The notes under the pieces are model-generated. The model saw only the letters and a program-made list of their open reading frames with translations. It had not been told where the DNA came from and made no database searches. DNA of 63,044 bases from CAYVQF01 sp964454015. GTDB lineage: Bacteria > Myxococcota_A > Bradymonadia > UBA4248. The stretch is taken from assembly GCA_964454015.1 (NCBI GenBank), contig CAYVQF010000032.1, positions 1 to 63,044 on the forward strand, written 5' to 3'. Both the position numbers and the translations under genes were made by a program. Shown piece after piece: positions 10,446 through 20,149 of the stretch. Numbering within the stretch: the first letter of the stretch is position 1; each line of letters starts with the position of its first letter.

Positions 10446-11870
10446 TCAGGTGCTCCGCTTCTTGGCCATGGCCAGCGCGAGGTCGAAGCACTTCGAACCG
10501 ACATCGCTTGGGCGTGCGTCGGCGTCGTCGAGCAGCGCGACGCCGACGAGGCGGATCTCTTCGATGGGTTTCGTAAAGGTGACTCGACGGTCGGACGGCT
10601 TCTTGGCTTCCGGCTCGGGCAGCACCTTACTCTTCTTCGGGTTGAATTCGACGCCCTCGTCTTCCGACTTCTTCGCAGCCGCGCGCTGCGAGACGGCCGC
10701 GATCGCCTTGCTGAGCGGCATCGGCCGGGCGTCCTCCCAGTGGCGCGCCTGCAGTTGCTCGGAGCTGGCCTGGTTCTTCCATCGGTTCGTGTAGTCGATC
10801 CAGACCCGCATGCCCTCCTTCATCTTCACGAGCGACTCGAGCCAGACGTTGGACGACGTGTCGAGCGCACGCTTCGTGGTCGTTACGGGGAGCTTGTCGG
10901 CGCGCTTCGAGCGAAACTCGATGATGCCGGTGATGATGGCGAACTGCGGGTGGTAGAGCGGGATGCCGTCCCCCCAACCCGTGAGCCGGCCCTTGTCACC
11001 GACGATGACCGCGCGATCGTTGCAGAGCACCGTCCAGCCAGCCGTGGCCGACGAGCGGTCCCGCTCGAAGCCTGCGTCCTCGTCGTCGTCGTTGCCGAGA
11101 GCGCGGTTCGTGTTCCGACCGACGGTGATCGAGACGACCACGCCATCGATGGTCTTGCGGTAGACGTAGGGTGCAGGACCGTCCTCCCGCTCCGAGACGA
11201 GCACCTCGACCCGCACCGGCTCCACGAGCCTGTCGTTCAGCTCTACCTTCAAGCCCCACTGGAGGAACATCGTGAAGTGCTCGGAGATGGCCGTCCGGAC
11301 CTTGTTCTCGAACGCCTCGTTATCGAAGTGCCGAGCAACACCCTCGTAGAGGTCTCGGACGACGATCCTCGTGCCTGGCTCCTGAAGCTGCTCGCTCGAC
11401 TCCGTCGGCTCGTTGATGGGCAGTGGGTCCCAGTTCTTCGCCTCGAGCCACTCGGAAGTGATGGGAACCTCGAACGTGTCGTCGCCATGCCGGGTCCGCA
11501 CCAAGGCGTTCTTGCCCATCTTGAAGATCGCGCGCTTCATGCCGACGCCGTACATGCCGATGGTCTCGCTGTCGGAGTCGCGCTCGTCGTCGGGCTCCCG
11601 ACCCATCTTGAAAGCGTAGTTGATTGCGACCTCGCGGGGGATGCCGCCGCAGTTGTCCTCGATGGAGAACTCGTCCCTGGCCAGCCTGATCTTCACGAAG
11701 TGCTGGGCGTAGTCGACGCCGTCCCCATCGGCGATGCGCATGGCGCCGTCGAGGCAGTTGTCGAGCAGGTCGAGGATGGCGTCGTCCAGACTGATGTCGC
11801 GCGTGAGCATCGACACGAAGAACTGCTTGGTCGGACTCGCTTGTGCGAAATCCAGACTTGGCCTCGTCAT
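10446..11870 (-). CDS. GHKL-family ATPase (MORC/Hsp90/MutL-like fold), embedded in the DISARM operon
   Basis: 474 residues from the ATG whose first bases overlap the stop of the upstream methylase (ATGA, 11867-11870); longer in-frame starts run deep into that gene and are rejected. The N-terminal 120 residues carry the Bergerat ATP-binding elements: an N-box-like DLLDNCLDG (34-42), G1 EDNCGGI (71-77) and G2 GMYGVGMK (105-112). There is no HisKA or receiver part, so it is not a sensor kinase. The architecture resembles stand-alone MORC-like ATPases that recur in bacterial defence loci. The C-terminal region after ~380 is charged (Lys/Glu-rich). It is not a standard DISARM component; ATP-gated clamp or DNA-loading activity is a reasonable guess only. 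Confidence 0.75.
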   Translation of the reverse strand: MTRPSLDFAQASPTKQFFVSMLTRDISLDDAILDLLDNCLDGAMRIADGDGVDYAQHFVKIRLARDEFSIEDNCGGIPREVAINYAFKMGREPDDERDSDSETIGMYGVGMKRAIFKMGKNALVRTRHGDDTFEVPITSEWLEAKNWDPLPINEPTESSEQLQEPGTRIVVRDLYEGVARHFDNEAFENKVRTAISEHFTMFLQWGLKVELNDRLVEPVRVEVLVSEREDGPAPYVYRKTIDGVVVSITVGRNTNRALGNDDDEDAGFERDRSSATAGWTVLCNDRAVIVGDKGRLTGWGDGIPLYHPQFAIITGIIEFRSKRADKLPVTTTKRALDTSSNVWLESLVKMKEGMRVWIDYTNRWKNQASSEQLQARHWEDARPMPLSKAIAAVSQRAAAKKSEDEGVEFNPKKSKVLPEPEAKKPSDRRVTFTKPIEEIRLVGVALLDDADARPSDVGSKCFDLALAMAKKRST

Positions 11871-14800
11871 GCGATCCTCCGGCCCGCGAACAGAGCACCG
11901 ACGAGTTCGTTCACGTGCTCGCATCGACCTTGCGCAACGCCGTCGGCGATGAGCGCTTGTTCTGCAGCTGAGGCCGGCGGCACCCGGACGTTTTTGACCA
12001 TTTGCTGCGTGATCTGTGGAAAGAGCTTCTTCCCCTGAGTCACAGGAGTAATGAACGTCTCGTTCGCAGCATCCGAAACAAGTACTGCGGCGAGATACTC
12101 GATGCGGTATGCGGACGTAGCCTTCGGTTGCAGGTTGTAGACGGACTGGAGCGTCACCAGGTTCTGACGGTCGATGCCTGCGCGGATTCGGGCCCCAGTC
12201 TTGACGATCACAATCTTGGGAGATTTGTACAGAGATGCCTTCTTGCGAACGAGATGCTTTGGCATCAGGTGCGTAGCGCACGGTTGCATCAGGAGGGACA
12301 TGATGCCCGCGCCAGCGAGCACAGGGACGTGGCCGCCAGGGATGGGGGTGATAGCACCGACCGGAGACAGGTCCTTCTTTCCCACCTCCTCTCCGCGGCT
12401 CATCGAAACCAAGTCTCCGATGCACTGCCACGACGCCATCGCCGTGGCAGCCTCACTATCCGGAAGAGGCGCATTCCAGGGGTGGCGACCATCAGCGATA
12501 GAACCAGTCGGCAGTTGACGCGTAGTTCCCTCAGGCGACCAGTACTTCAGCTCATCATTTGGCGTTGCGGTCGGCCCGCAGCCGCACGGGCGACGCTCGG
12601 CGGTTAGCGCAAACACGCTCACACCTGCTTGAAAGACGGCCCCGACATGAGCGACTGATGCCTTCGTGAAATTCTCCAGGACATATCTTCGGACAACCGA
12701 AGGTTCGGATCGTGCAAGGATGGCGTCCGGCAGCACGAGCCCCAATCGACTATGGTGGGACAGGATGGCCGTGGCACGCTCGACGAAGAGCCAGCAGAGG
12801 TCCCATTGACCGGTTTTCAGGGAGTATGGAATGCCTGCGATTTCGGGCCGTGTTTCCCCAAAGGCGTACGGCGGATTGCCGACAACAGCGTCGAAGCCTC
12901 TCGCGAGGAAGACCTCGGGAAAAGCAAGGGGCCAGTGAAAGAGACGGTGAGCACCGGATGTGCTTGCCAGATCAGCGTCAACACTTGAACGCATCGATGC
13001 GGCAGCGCGCGCGTCCCCTTGAATCACCTGGTCAGCCTGCGCGGCCAGCGCCGCGAGCCGCGCCTCTATAGCCTTCGGTGAACCCGCTGCGTAAGCGACG
13101 CCGACAAACGCGTGTGCAAGCAACTCGGCAACGCCCAACTTCTTACGCGAATCCGCATCCAGCGTGGCCATCGCCTCCACGTCACGGATGTCGCGGATGG
13201 GGATCTCGCGCAGCTTGCGACGTAGCTCGACGGCCTCGGCGACCGCCTTCTCGATGGTCTTCCCGAAAAGCCGCCCCTGGCGCGTCGTCGTCGGGTTGAG
13301 TGTTAGAGCTGTGAGCTGATCAAGCTGGCTGATACCGAGCAAGCTGTCACCGCAGCGCAGGTTGTGGTCGAGGAAACCGAAGGGTCGCCCCTTCGAGAGG
13401 GTGACAAGCCAAAGCGAGAGCTTCGCCAACTCGACGGCGAGCGGGTTGACGTCGACGCCGTAGAGGCAGCGCTCGGCAACGATGCGCCGCGCGTTCTCGG
13501 CACGCACCTCGTCACCAGGGGGCATGGTTTCGACGTTGGTGCCCGCGTCGTGTGTCTTGCCGGTGAGGTCGACGACACGCCCTGCCGCTTCCTCGATTGC
13601 CCAGGACGCGACGAGGCGAGCGCTGAAGAAGCGGCAGACCTGAACGAGGAAGGCACCGGAACCCATTGCCGGGTCGCAGACCTTCAGGTCGAGCAGCTTC
13701 TCCGGGGTGTTCAGCTTCCACTCGCTGCGCGGTGCGCCGGTTGCCGGGCCATCATAGACCAGCGGCGTGAGCGTCTCCTCGACGATGCGCTCGGTGAGGC
13801 TCTTGGGGGTGTAGTGCGTGCCCGTTTCGCGTCGGTTGGTCCCGAGCACCACGACGAACGCGCCCTTCGGGTGGACAAGCGGGTAGCCCCAGGGGTCGGT
13901 CCGCAGCAGACGGACGTAGGGCTCGAGCCGCTCTCGGAGCTTCACGTCGCCGCGGCATGCCGAGAGAAGCCGCGCGCTCTGTTGAGGCTCGACGTCCGCT
14001 GCCAATGCGTTCGAGATGGCCGACTTGGATCGCTTCGAGCGTTCCACCAGCAGACGCTCGACCGCGTCACCTCCATCGAGGCGCGCCGACTCGATCTCGC
14101 CCAGCGTGACGCGTGCGTCCTTGGCCTGCGCACCCGCTTCCAGCTCCAGGGTCACGTCCTCGACGCGCTGGACGGTGCGTTCGAGCAGGCCCTCATACAC
14201 GTGGCCGATCTGCTCGACGTCGAGCGCTCGGTACGAGAGCGTGCGCCCCTCGAAGGTCTGAATGGCTTCCAGCAGCAGGAGCACCGTGCGATCGTCGATG
14301 GGCAGCGGCTCGGCGCGATGGTGCCGCCACGACGTGCCCTTCATACGCCCCTCGAGGAACGGGAAGCGGTCCGGATCGAAGAGCGAGCCGCCCATCGCGG
14401 GAAGACGCATTGTCGGGTGGTCGATGCCGCCGAACACGGCGCGGAACACGGCCAGGAGGCGAGACCACGCCGATCGCCGGCGCTCGAGGATCTCGTCGCT
14501 CTCCGCGCGGAGCTGCATGCGTAGCGTCGAGACGGCGTAGAACGAGTCGTAGCGCGGTTCGCCCAAGAGCAATAGCCCACGCTCCTCCGCGGCCAGGAGG
14601 AACACGAGCCGCATCATCACGGTGAGGCCCGCCTCGTAGAGATCCTGGGCCTTCACGTCGCGGAGCAGCTCTCGGTTCCGGTCCTGGTCGGCACGGTCGA
14701 GCGCCTGAACCAACACCTCGACCGCTCGTCGGACCTGGTCCCCGAGCGCGTCGGTGACCTCGTCCTGGTGCTTCGTCGAGCGCTCGAAAAGCGCGGGGAG

Positions 14801-15445
14801 CCGGTCCTGCTCGGGTGCGAAGAAGCGCCGCACGCCCAGCAGTGACGCGAACGCACGCAGCGTCTCCGGCTCCTGCCCCCAGAGGCGCGCGTACCAGCTG
14901 GCGAAGCTCGCCACCTGCCCTGAGGGGGCGTGGACGAGCATCCAACGTTCGCCGTTCGTCACGAGGCCGAATGGAAGGTTCAGCGCGCGTAGGTGTAGCG
15001 CCATCCGGTCTCCCGCCGAGCACGAGAGGCCGTCGAACTTCCTTGACGCCGACAGGTCGGTGTCCGGTGGGAAGACGTGGATTGGGGCAAGTACGGCACC
15101 GCCGTGCGTCGGGTCGACGAGCACGCGCTCGGCGGAGATCGTCGCGCCGTGCTCTGGCAGCTCCACGGTCACTGCCGGCACGGCTGTCCCCGTCTTCAGC
15201 AACTGATCGTCGGCTTCGAGCGCGGTGCGCAGCACCTCGTCGATCCAGGCCGCGTGCAGTGCATCGAGAGCGACGTCGTCGCCGTCCACCGCATCGCGCC
15301 ACTCTTCGTAGGCGCTGCGCAGGCGCTTGGCGCGCGCGGAGTCCAGCTCTTCGAGTCCCTGCGGGAAGACCTCGCGCAGTACGGGAATCGCGAGGAACGG
15401 GCCCGAGATCTCGAGCAAGTTCAGCCACTCGTGCTTCGCGCTCAT
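11867..15445 (-). CDS. drmMI: DrmMI-like N6-adenine DNA methyltransferase (class 1 DISARM)
   Basis: 1192 residues. The SAM-binding motif I (DPAMGSGAF) begins at residue 591 and the catalytic NPPY motif sits at about 857-860, giving an Eco57I/type-IIG-like gamma-class N6-adenine methylase. The long N-terminal ~450 residues are helical and resemble the N-terminal part of other DrmMI and BREX PglX-type enzymes. The C-terminal ~250 residues should form the target-recognition region. No PD-(D/E)xK nuclease motif is obvious, so it probably only marks self DNA. It overlaps drmD upstream and the GHKL gene downstream, each by 4 bp. Confidence 0.87.
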   Translation of the reverse strand: MSAKHEWLNLLEISGPFLAIPVLREVFPQGLEELDSARAKRLRSAYEEWRDAVDGDDVALDALHAAWIDEVLRTALEADDQLLKTGTAVPAVTVELPEHGATISAERVLVDPTHGGAVLAPIHVFPPDTDLSASRKFDGLSCSAGDRMALHLRALNLPFGLVTNGERWMLVHAPSGQVASFASWYARLWGQEPETLRAFASLLGVRRFFAPEQDRLPALFERSTKHQDEVTDALGDQVRRAVEVLVQALDRADQDRNRELLRDVKAQDLYEAGLTVMMRLVFLLAAEERGLLLLGEPRYDSFYAVSTLRMQLRAESDEILERRRSAWSRLLAVFRAVFGGIDHPTMRLPAMGGSLFDPDRFPFLEGRMKGTSWRHHRAEPLPIDDRTVLLLLEAIQTFEGRTLSYRALDVEQIGHVYEGLLERTVQRVEDVTLELEAGAQAKDARVTLGEIESARLDGGDAVERLLVERSKRSKSAISNALAADVEPQQSARLLSACRGDVKLRERLEPYVRLLRTDPWGYPLVHPKGAFVVVLGTNRRETGTHYTPKSLTERIVEETLTPLVYDGPATGAPRSEWKLNTPEKLLDLKVCDPAMGSGAFLVQVCRFFSARLVASWAIEEAAGRVVDLTGKTHDAGTNVETMPPGDEVRAENARRIVAERCLYGVDVNPLAVELAKLSLWLVTLSKGRPFGFLDHNLRCGDSLLGISQLDQLTALTLNPTTTRQGRLFGKTIEKAVAEAVELRRKLREIPIRDIRDVEAMATLDADSRKKLGVAELLAHAFVGVAYAAGSPKAIEARLAALAAQADQVIQGDARAAASMRSSVDADLASTSGAHRLFHWPLAFPEVFLARGFDAVVGNPPYAFGETRPEIAGIPYSLKTGQWDLCWLFVERATAILSHHSRLGLVLPDAILARSEPSVVRRYVLENFTKASVAHVGAVFQAGVSVFALTAERRPCGCGPTATPNDELKYWSPEGTTRQLPTGSIADGRHPWNAPLPDSEAATAMASWQCIGDLVSMSRGEEVGKKDLSPVGAITPIPGGHVPVLAGAGIMSLLMQPCATHLMPKHLVRKKASLYKSPKIVIVKTGARIRAGIDRQNLVTLQSVYNLQPKATSAYRIEYLAAVLVSDAANETFITPVTQGKKLFPQITQQMVKNVRVPPASAAEQALIADGVAQGRCEHVNELVGALFAGRRIA

Positions 15446-18400
15446 GCCCGCCTCCTCACCGAACGGGTCCCTGCGACGAGCGACTCGGGTACCAGGAGGA
15501 TCACCGAGACGGGGAACGTGTGGTCGACGAGACCGGTGTGGCGTTCCTCGATGGCCAGCCGCTCGCGCTCGCGCTCCTCCGGGATGCGTCGCAGTCGCGC
15601 CTCGAGAGCGATGCGGTCACGCCGTAGCTGCGTGCGCTCGTCGTCCGAGAAGAGGGAGAGCTGCTTAGGCTCCTCCCTCCTCAGCTCGGCCTCGAGGTTC
15701 TTGGCCAGGTCATCGAGGATCTGAGTCATGTCTTCGAGCTCGCGACGCATGCGCGTCTCGAGGGTCCCGCCCAATACCTCGAGGCGTCGCTTGGACCGGG
15801 CGGTCACCGCGCTCAGTACCGCCTCGGTGTGCTTCTCGAAGCGCGTGCGGAGGGCGTCGAGCAGAGAGTCCGGAATGGTCCCGGGGTTCGACGAGTCGAG
15901 CCACTCGCGCAGCTTCGTGACCCGGTCTTCGCGCTTGAAGACCCCATCGCGCAGGTATCCCCCCGCCTCCGTGAGCTCTTCGTGGAGGCGGTGGTGGTTA
16001 CCGCCGGTAATCACGAGCCTCGACAGGACGGCCACCGCGGGTCCCTCGAGCGCCGCATCGGGGAGCACGCGGACGGTGACGCGATGGAGCTTCTTCACGT
16101 CGTCGCGCGCCCACACCTCGGCGCGTAGGAGCCGGAGGCTCATTTGAACGAGCGGGTGGTTCAGGTGGACGAGCACCACGTCATCGCGACCTTTGGCAAC
16201 GTCGTGGTCGAAGGTGACGGGACGGATGCGCTTCGTGTACGGGTGCTCGAGCCCGTCGAGACAGCGCGACCAGGAGCCCGCGAGTGCGGGCATCCAGAAC
16301 ACGCGAGCTTCGGGAAGGTCCGGAAGCTCAGCCGGCGAGAGGTCCGGTCTATCCGTTAGCGCGAGGGCGACCCGCACCACACGCTCGATCCGCTCGGGCG
16401 TCAGGTGCTGCTCGCTCCGGGTCGTCGTCAGCCGTTCGTGGAGCTTGGCAATGCGGTCTCGGAGGTCGCGCTCGGCCTTCACGTATCGACGTGCACGTTG
16501 GATGCGCTTCTCGGCGAGGCCCGTGTCGAGGTCTCGACGACGACCTTCGAGTAGCGCGGGCAGTTGGGGCGCGATCACGGGGTTCACGCTGCCCATGTCG
16601 GCTCGCATGGCGTCGAGCTTCCGGAGCGCGCGAAGGATGTCGTCACCGTGGCCACCGCTCGTGTCGACGGGATGCCAGATGACGACCTCGGTCTGCTTCT
16701 GGCCGTGCCGGTCGATGCGACCGTTCCGCTGCTCCATCACGTTGGGGTTGTAGGGGATCTCGATGTGGACCAGCAGATTGCAGTGGTTCTGGAGGTCGAT
16801 GCCTTCCGATGCCGCGTCGGTCGCGAGGAGGATGCGCACGGGGGATTGGCGCGGGTCCGCCTGGAACGCCGCCTTGATGCCCTCGCGGTCCTTCGGGTCC
16901 ATCCCGCCGAAGAGCAACGCGAGGCGGTCGCCCCCGAAGTCGTGACTGGCGAGGATCTCCTGCAGCCACTTCTGCGTCGCCCGGTACTCGGTGAAGAGGA
17001 TGACGCGCGTCTCGGACCACCGGCCCTTGGGGCGTAGGTTCTCTTCTAGCCATTCGAGCAGCGCCGAGGCTTTCGAATCGGGCTTGTGGCTCGCCTGCTC
17101 GGCCCACGAACGGAGGCGCCCAAGGAGCTTCCTCTCTTCGCTGGAGAGCAGTCGGAGACGACGGGTGGCCTCCTCGACGGCCTCGACCTCCGCGGTCTCG
17201 CGCGTGTCGTCGTCGGCGTAGTCCTCCTCGGTCTTGGAGATGGCGCGACGCAGAATGCGCTCGTCCAGTTTCGATGTGCGCCGCGTCTCCCCTTTGCCCT
17301 CGAGGGTCGTGACATGTCGCGCCAGGGTCGAGGCGAACGCGGCGGGCGAGGACGCGAGACGCTTGCGCAGGAGCTGGTGGACGAAGTGCGAGGCGATGCC
17401 GTCGCGCTCGTCTCCGTTCTCGCGGCTGGCGATGTACTCGTCGAGGAGGCGACGCGCCTCGCGCTCGTCTGCGGTGTACTCGACGTTCAGCGCTTCGAGC
17501 CGCCTCACCGGGTAGAGCTTCTTGCCTTTCGCATCGACGAGATCGCTCTTGAGTCGCCGCACCATTACGCGTGCGAGCTGGTCTTCGGGCGGAAGGACGT
17601 TTCGGGAGAAGCGCTGGTCGTCCAGCAGCTCGAGGAGCGCAGTGAACGACTCGGTGTAGCCGTCGTGCGGAGTGGCGGTGAGGAAGAGCTTGTGCTGGAA
17701 GTGCGGAGCGAGGACACGAACGAGTCGCGTACGAAGGCTCTCGACGGCGTACTTTCCTACCGTGGGCGCGACGTTGTGGGCCTCATCGACGACCAGCATG
17801 TCGAAGCGACGCGGGAACGTGGGCTGCGGAGGGAGCACGTCGCGGAGCAGGCGCATGCCTTCGCCCTGCTTCGCCCAGTCGATGGAGGCGATGAGCCTCG
17901 GGAACGAGGTCCACGGGTTGGCGTGCAGGCCACGTTCACGTCGGAAGCGCTTCACGAAGTCGGTGTCGACGATGTGGAACTCGAGGCCGAACTTCTCGGC
18001 CATCTCGCTTCGCCACTTCTCTTGGAGCGAGGCGGGGCACAGAACGAGGATCGTTCGTGCGCGGTGGCGCAGGAGCATCTCTTGGATGACGAGCCCGGCC
18101 TCGATGGTCTTGCCGAGGCCGACGTCGTCGGCGATCAGCAGGTTCGTGCGGGCCATGTCGATCGCCCGCACGAGCGGATCGAGCTGGTAATCCTCGATGC
18201 TGACACCGCTGCGGAACGGCGCATGGAGGTAGCCGCGATCGGCGTTGGTCGCCGCACCCCAGCGCACGGCGTCGAGGAAGGCTTCGAGGTTCGAGGGGTC
18301 GTCCAGCGCCGAGAGCGTCGGCAGGCCGGCGCGCTCGATGACGTGGGCGCCGGGCTCGAGCTCCCAGAGAACCTCGATCTCCTCGCCGAGCGCGTCTTCG

Positions 18401-18570
18401 TCGATCGACGCGAGCTTCACGAGGTTTCGCCTCGGCTGCTCGGGCGACACCGAAGACGCATCGACGTCGGAGACGATCCACTGGCGGCGGCGCACTTCGA
18501 CGAGCTGCCCTGGCTCAGGTGCAGTGGCAGAGGGGACCGGCTCCACGGCACTGGTGGCTTGGCTCGTCAT
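15442..18570 (-). CDS. drmD: DrmD-like SNF2-family helicase/translocase (class 1 DISARM)
   Basis: 1042 residues from the ATG that overlaps the vsr stop (ATGA); an extended reading would add 33 residues inside vsr and is rejected. Superfamily-2 SNF2 motifs are clear: Walker A DDVGLGKT at 148-155 in the typical DYQLDP(L)-preceded context, DEAH followed by NVAPTVGKYA near 275, and motif VI RNGRIDRHGQ around 660. Helical segments lie between and after the RecA lobes. DrmD is the marker gene separating class 1 from class 2 DISARM. SNF2 proteins translocate on double-stranded DNA without unwinding; here it is presumed to cooperate with the DrmA/DrmB complex. Confidence 0.87.
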   Translation of the reverse strand: MTSQATSAVEPVPSATAPEPGQLVEVRRRQWIVSDVDASSVSPEQPRRNLVKLASIDEDALGEEIEVLWELEPGAHVIERAGLPTLSALDDPSNLEAFLDAVRWGAATNADRGYLHAPFRSGVSIEDYQLDPLVRAIDMARTNLLIADDVGLGKTIEAGLVIQEMLLRHRARTILVLCPASLQEKWRSEMAEKFGLEFHIVDTDFVKRFRRERGLHANPWTSFPRLIASIDWAKQGEGMRLLRDVLPPQPTFPRRFDMLVVDEAHNVAPTVGKYAVESLRTRLVRVLAPHFQHKLFLTATPHDGYTESFTALLELLDDQRFSRNVLPPEDQLARVMVRRLKSDLVDAKGKKLYPVRRLEALNVEYTADEREARRLLDEYIASRENGDERDGIASHFVHQLLRKRLASSPAAFASTLARHVTTLEGKGETRRTSKLDERILRRAISKTEEDYADDDTRETAEVEAVEEATRRLRLLSSEERKLLGRLRSWAEQASHKPDSKASALLEWLEENLRPKGRWSETRVILFTEYRATQKWLQEILASHDFGGDRLALLFGGMDPKDREGIKAAFQADPRQSPVRILLATDAASEGIDLQNHCNLLVHIEIPYNPNVMEQRNGRIDRHGQKQTEVVIWHPVDTSGGHGDDILRALRKLDAMRADMGSVNPVIAPQLPALLEGRRRDLDTGLAEKRIQRARRYVKAERDLRDRIAKLHERLTTTRSEQHLTPERIERVVRVALALTDRPDLSPAELPDLPEARVFWMPALAGSWSRCLDGLEHPYTKRIRPVTFDHDVAKGRDDVVLVHLNHPLVQMSLRLLRAEVWARDDVKKLHRVTVRVLPDAALEGPAVAVLSRLVITGGNHHRLHEELTEAGGYLRDGVFKREDRVTKLREWLDSSNPGTIPDSLLDALRTRFEKHTEAVLSAVTARSKRRLEVLGGTLETRMRRELEDMTQILDDLAKNLEAELRREEPKQLSLFSDDERTQLRRDRIALEARLRRIPEERERERLAIEERHTGLVDHTFPVSVILLVPESLVAGTRSVRRRA

Positions 18571-19013
18571 GCGGACTCCTTCGCCGGGCGGCGGGAACGA
18601 ACGATCTCTTCGATTCGCGCCGCCGCCAGGTCTGGCACTTCGTGGGCCCAGACTCGAACGACTTCCCATCCCTCGGCACGGAGGCGCGCGCTGGTGTCCA
18701 GGTCGCGCTGCTGGTTGGCCAGGATCTTGGCGCGCCAGAACTCGGCGTTGTTCTTGGGCCAGGTCGCATGGGCCGGGCAGCCGTGCCAGAAGCAGCCGTC
18801 GACGAACACGGCGACGCGAGCCCCGATGAAGGCGAGGTCAGCCACACGGCGAGGTTTCGAGAGCACGGGCACCTGGAGGCGATAGCGGAGACCACGAGCA
18901 AAGAGCGCCCTGCGAAGGGCCGCTTCTGCTGCCGTGTCCTTCTGCCGAACCCGCCGCATCCTGCGGCTGGTTTCAGGCGTGGACGGCGCTGCTCGGTCGG
19001 TCGCTGCGACCAT
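18567..19013 (-). CDS. vsr: Very-short-patch-repair (Vsr) type endonuclease
   Basis: 148 residues, the usual Vsr length. Family landmarks are in order: TSRRMRRVRQKDT near the N-terminus, RRVADLAF with the predicted catalytic Asp at 59, FVDGCFWHGCP at 70-80 with the catalytic His region, and the WRAKI helix. Vsr nicks beside T:G mismatches made by deamination of 5-methylcytosine, and is normally encoded beside a C5-cytosine methylase. Here the ATG at 19013 lies inside the 3' end of the m5C methylase gene (41-bp overlap) and the stop overlaps the drmD start. A defence-nuclease role instead of repair cannot be excluded. Confidence 0.9.
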   Translation of the reverse strand: MVAATDRAAPSTPETSRRMRRVRQKDTAAEAALRRALFARGLRYRLQVPVLSKPRRVADLAFIGARVAVFVDGCFWHGCPAHATWPKNNAEFWRAKILANQQRDLDTSARLRAEGWEVVRVWAHEVPDLAAARIEEIVRSRRPAKESA

Positions 19014-20130
19014 TCCGCCCCCGGCGTGCTGTCGACTGAGCCCGCGGGGCTCGGCCGAGATGGTCCAAGATGCTCTCGCCGATGACCCGTCCGAGCTCGA
19101 CCGGCACCGCGTTCCCGATGAGTCGGCCGAGGACCTTGAACTGGATCCGCTCGCCCTCGGGCACGAACGAGTACGTCTCCGGGAAGCCCTGAAGGATGGC
19201 GCCCTCACGCAGCGACAAGGCTCGGTCTTGCTCCGGATGACCGAACCTGCCGTTCCCAAAGCCGTAGAACTGAGTGGTCAGCGTCGGTGCGGGCTCGTCC
19301 CAGACCATGCGACCGTAAACCCCGGGGTAGCTCCGACCCGTGTCCCGCTTATGGCACTCTGCGACGAGGCGCGTTGGCCAGTCGCGCCAGGAACCCCCGG
19401 GCCGAGACGCCTGGATGCGCTTCAGGTTGAGCGGCGAGAGACGGGACGTGGTGTGGAGCGGGTCGGCCTCGTGGCTCGTCCCATGGCCGATCGGTGGAAG
19501 CCCATCGAGCACCTCTCGCACGGTCTTCGGAGGCGACGAATCCGGCTCCCGCAGTCCGATGGGGCCGCTGAGAGAAGCGAGAAGGACGGTTCGCCGACGG
19601 CGCTGGGGCAGGCCGTAGTTCGCACTGTCGACGACGCCGTACCACACCTCGTAGCCCCGCCGTTTCAGCGTGGCGACGAAGTCGTCGAAGACCTCGTGCT
19701 TCGTGACGGTGGGCACGTTCTCCATCGTCACGATGTCGGGCTCGAGCTGCTTCACCAGACGCGCGAAGTGGTTGAGGAGGCCCCAGCGCTCCGTCCCTTT
19801 GGTCTCGTAGCGCTGCGCGTAGCTGGAAAACGGCTGACACGGAGCACACCCAGCGAGCACTCGCACCGCCGCCGAGCCGAACCACGACTCGACCTCCGAC
19901 GTCTTCAGCTTGGCCACGTCCCGCGCGTAGAAAGTCGCGCCCCGGTTGTTCGCCTCATAGGGATGACGACAAGCCTCATCGAGGTCGACTCCGGCGACGA
20001 CCGGCACCCCGGCCGCGATGAGTCCATGGGTCAGCCCTCCCGCGCCGCAGAACAGGTCGACGCAGGCGACGTCGTTCGGGCGTCCTGCACTGCTCGGTCG
20101 GTCACTGTTCGGGGGGCGTCGCGGGGCCAT
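18973..20130 (-). CDS. C5-cytosine DNA methyltransferase (DrmMII-type position)
   Basis: 385 residues. All main m5C methylase motifs are visible: motif I VDLFCGAGGLTHG (24-36), motif IV with the catalytic Cys98 in PCQPFSSY, motif VI ENVP (137-140), motif VIII QRRRR, a target-recognition stretch, then motifs IX and X (GNAVPVELGRVIGESIL) near the C-terminus. The first convincing ATG is at 20130, with a GAGG sequence upstream; the frame upstream of it is non-homologous and contains the HTH gene in another frame. C5 methylases (DrmMII) mark class 2 DISARM, so finding one with drmD and drmMI makes this a mixed set. It probably protects host DNA at its own site, with Vsr repairing deaminated sites. 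Confidence 0.95.
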   Translation of the reverse strand: MAPRRPPNSDRPSSAGRPNDVACVDLFCGAGGLTHGLIAAGVPVVAGVDLDEACRHPYEANNRGATFYARDVAKLKTSEVESWFGSAAVRVLAGCAPCQPFSSYAQRYETKGTERWGLLNHFARLVKQLEPDIVTMENVPTVTKHEVFDDFVATLKRRGYEVWYGVVDSANYGLPQRRRRTVLLASLSGPIGLREPDSSPPKTVREVLDGLPPIGHGTSHEADPLHTTSRLSPLNLKRIQASRPGGSWRDWPTRLVAECHKRDTGRSYPGVYGRMVWDEPAPTLTTQFYGFGNGRFGHPEQDRALSLREGAILQGFPETYSFVPEGERIQFKVLGRLIGNAVPVELGRVIGESILDHLGRAPRAQSTARRGRNGRSDRPSSAVHA

Positions 20131-20149
20131 GGGTTCGTCTACCTCGTGC

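Noticed and set aside
12432..12607. Extended upstream start for the GHKL ATPase
   Set aside because: The longer frame covers the 3' part of the drmMI gene and lacks any family similarity; the ATGA overlap at 11867-11870 gives a better start.
17086..18885. 599-residue plus-strand open frame
   Set aside because: Antisense to drmD and vsr, with no domain or ribosome-binding site.
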